A stretch of DNA of 64,000 bases, from contig WXYP01000001.1 of the NCBI GenBank assembly GCA_009901575.1, forward strand, positions 124,001 to 188,000. The letters run 5' to 3'. Below, one piece after another: positions 63,395-64,000 of the stretch. Within the stretch, counting starts at the first letter, position 1. Each line of letters starts with the position of its first letter. Below the pieces are notes generated by a model that was not told where the DNA came from, ran no database searches, and was given only the letters and a program-made list of their open reading frames with translations. Both the position numbers and the translations under genes were made by a program. Source of the stretch: Flavobacteriaceae bacterium R38 (GTDB taxonomy: Bacteria > Bacteroidota > Bacteroidia > Flavobacteriales > Flavobacteriaceae).

Positions 63395-64000
63395 TTACGC
63401 TATAATATTTTTCAATTCCTGGATAGTAGCCGTCGGATTTTCACTTTTAAATACAAAACTTCCTGCTACTAATACATCTGCACCAGCCTCTACTAGTTTT
63501 TTTGCATTTTTTGAAGTTACGCCACCATCAATTTCAATAATAGTTTCTGCATTTTTTTCAATAATGATGTTTTTTAACTGATGTACTTTGTTATAAGTAT
63601 TCTCAATAAATGACTGTCCGCCAAACCCAGGATTTACACTCATAATACATACTAAGTCGATATCTTGTATTACATCTTTCAGTAAATCGACATTTGTATG
63701 CGGATTCAAAGCTACTCCAGCTTTCATTCCTGCATTTTTAATGGCCTGTAATGTTCTGTGTAAATGAGTACAAGCTTCATAATGCACTGTCAATACATCG
63801 GCTCCTAATGAAGCAAATGTATTTATATACCTGTCTGGGTCTACAATCATTAAATGCACATCAATTGTTTTTTTAGCGTGCCTGGAGATTGCGTCAAGAA
63901 CCGGCATTCCAAATGATATGTTAGGAACAAAAACCCCGTCCATAATGTCAATGTGAAACCAATCGGCTTCGCTTTTATTTACCATTTCAATATCACTCTG
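63395..64000 (-). CDS. rpe: Ribulose-phosphate 3-epimerase (5' end outside the window)
   Basis: Rpe interconverts ribulose-5-phosphate and xylulose-5-phosphate. The visible 201 codons run in frame off the right edge; about 15 N-terminal residues are missing, and the first internal Met (63985) is not the start. Motifs seen are FHIDIMDGVFVPNISFG (metal-binding His and Asp), IDVHLMIVDP, VNPGFGGQSF and EIDGGV with the phosphate-binding AGADVLVAGSFVF. Confidence 0.94.
   Translation of the reverse strand, partial: QSDIEMVNKSEADWFHIDIMDGVFVPNISFGMPVLDAISRHAKKTIDVHLMIVDPDRYINTFASLGADVLTVHYEACTHLHRTLQAIKNAGMKAGVALNPHTNVDLLKDVIQDIDLVCIMSVNPGFGGQSFIENTYNKVHQLKNIIIEKNAETIIEIDGGVTSKNAKKLVEAGADVLVAGSFVFKSENPTATIQELKNIIA

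Overview
The window is low-GC DNA from a member of the Flavobacteriia (Bacteroidota), most likely a gliding, menaquinone-using Flavobacteriaceae species. The evidence is the gldB-gldC pair, TAnnTTTG-type promoters instead of strong Shine-Dalgarno sites, a flavobacterial division cluster ending in a long-tailed FtsZ, and a DnaG that lacks its zinc ligands. The genus cannot be named from this sequence.

Region by region. Bases 1-20400 are mostly housekeeping genes: two secreted DUF3857/transglutaminase-like proteins, a MazG-type pyrophosphohydrolase, aroA, queA, rlmN, a polyprenyl diphosphate synthase, an ECF sigma factor with a membrane partner, a serine hydrolase, dnaG, an atypical response regulator, nadE, gldB-gldC, engB and an alpha/beta hydrolase. 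Bases 20600-36600 hold the complete dcw cluster in one direction: mraZ, rsmH, ftsL-like, ftsI, murE, mraY, [four-helix-bundle ORF], murD, ftsW, murG, murC, ftsQ, ftsA, ftsZ. A triple 10-bp repeat that looks like the MraZ operator lies in front of mraZ. A small four-helix-bundle gene has been inserted between mraY and murD and appears to have supplied murD with its start codon. Bases 36660-38215 carry yqeY and then a nested element: a broken tRNA 5' half, a GIY-YIG gene whose last codons and stop lie inside an intact tRNA-Arg(TCG), a tandem array with a period of about 125 bp, and a decayed tRNA 3' end.

Bases 38250-48515 form an envelope/stress and detoxification block: HdeD-like protein, ABC1/UbiB kinase, cardiolipin synthase, patatin, MscS channel, DUF2798, aldehyde dehydrogenase, SDR and two tautomerase-fold proteins. 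It ends with a Crp/Fnr regulator. Four promoters in the block share a 16-bp palindrome (TTTACC-N4-GGTAAA type) at nearly fixed spacing from a -10-like element, which suggests a local regulon and exposes a 53-residue gene. Bases 48760-51700 hold a 2-hydroxyacid dehydrogenase, rlmF and small unknown genes.

Bases 51870-59950 are the most unusual part. Six minus-strand units are separated by long imperfect palindromes whose ends are RYYYAAC/GTTRRRY-like boxes, and in three units the starting box is the reverse complement of the unit's own terminal box. That is the layout of integron gene cassettes with attC sites, without an integrase in the window. The cargo is the Hen1-Pnkp RNA repair operon, a ParD-ParE toxin-antitoxin pair, a SUFU-like protein and three unknown proteins. 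Next to the array, at 60126-60293, lies an unlisted 55-residue Cys-rich peptide gene with a double-glycine leader. The window closes with an M90-type peptidase, a secreted lipocalin-like protein, a DinB protein overlapping a YpdA-type reductase (a possible bacillithiol pair) and the 3' part of rpe.
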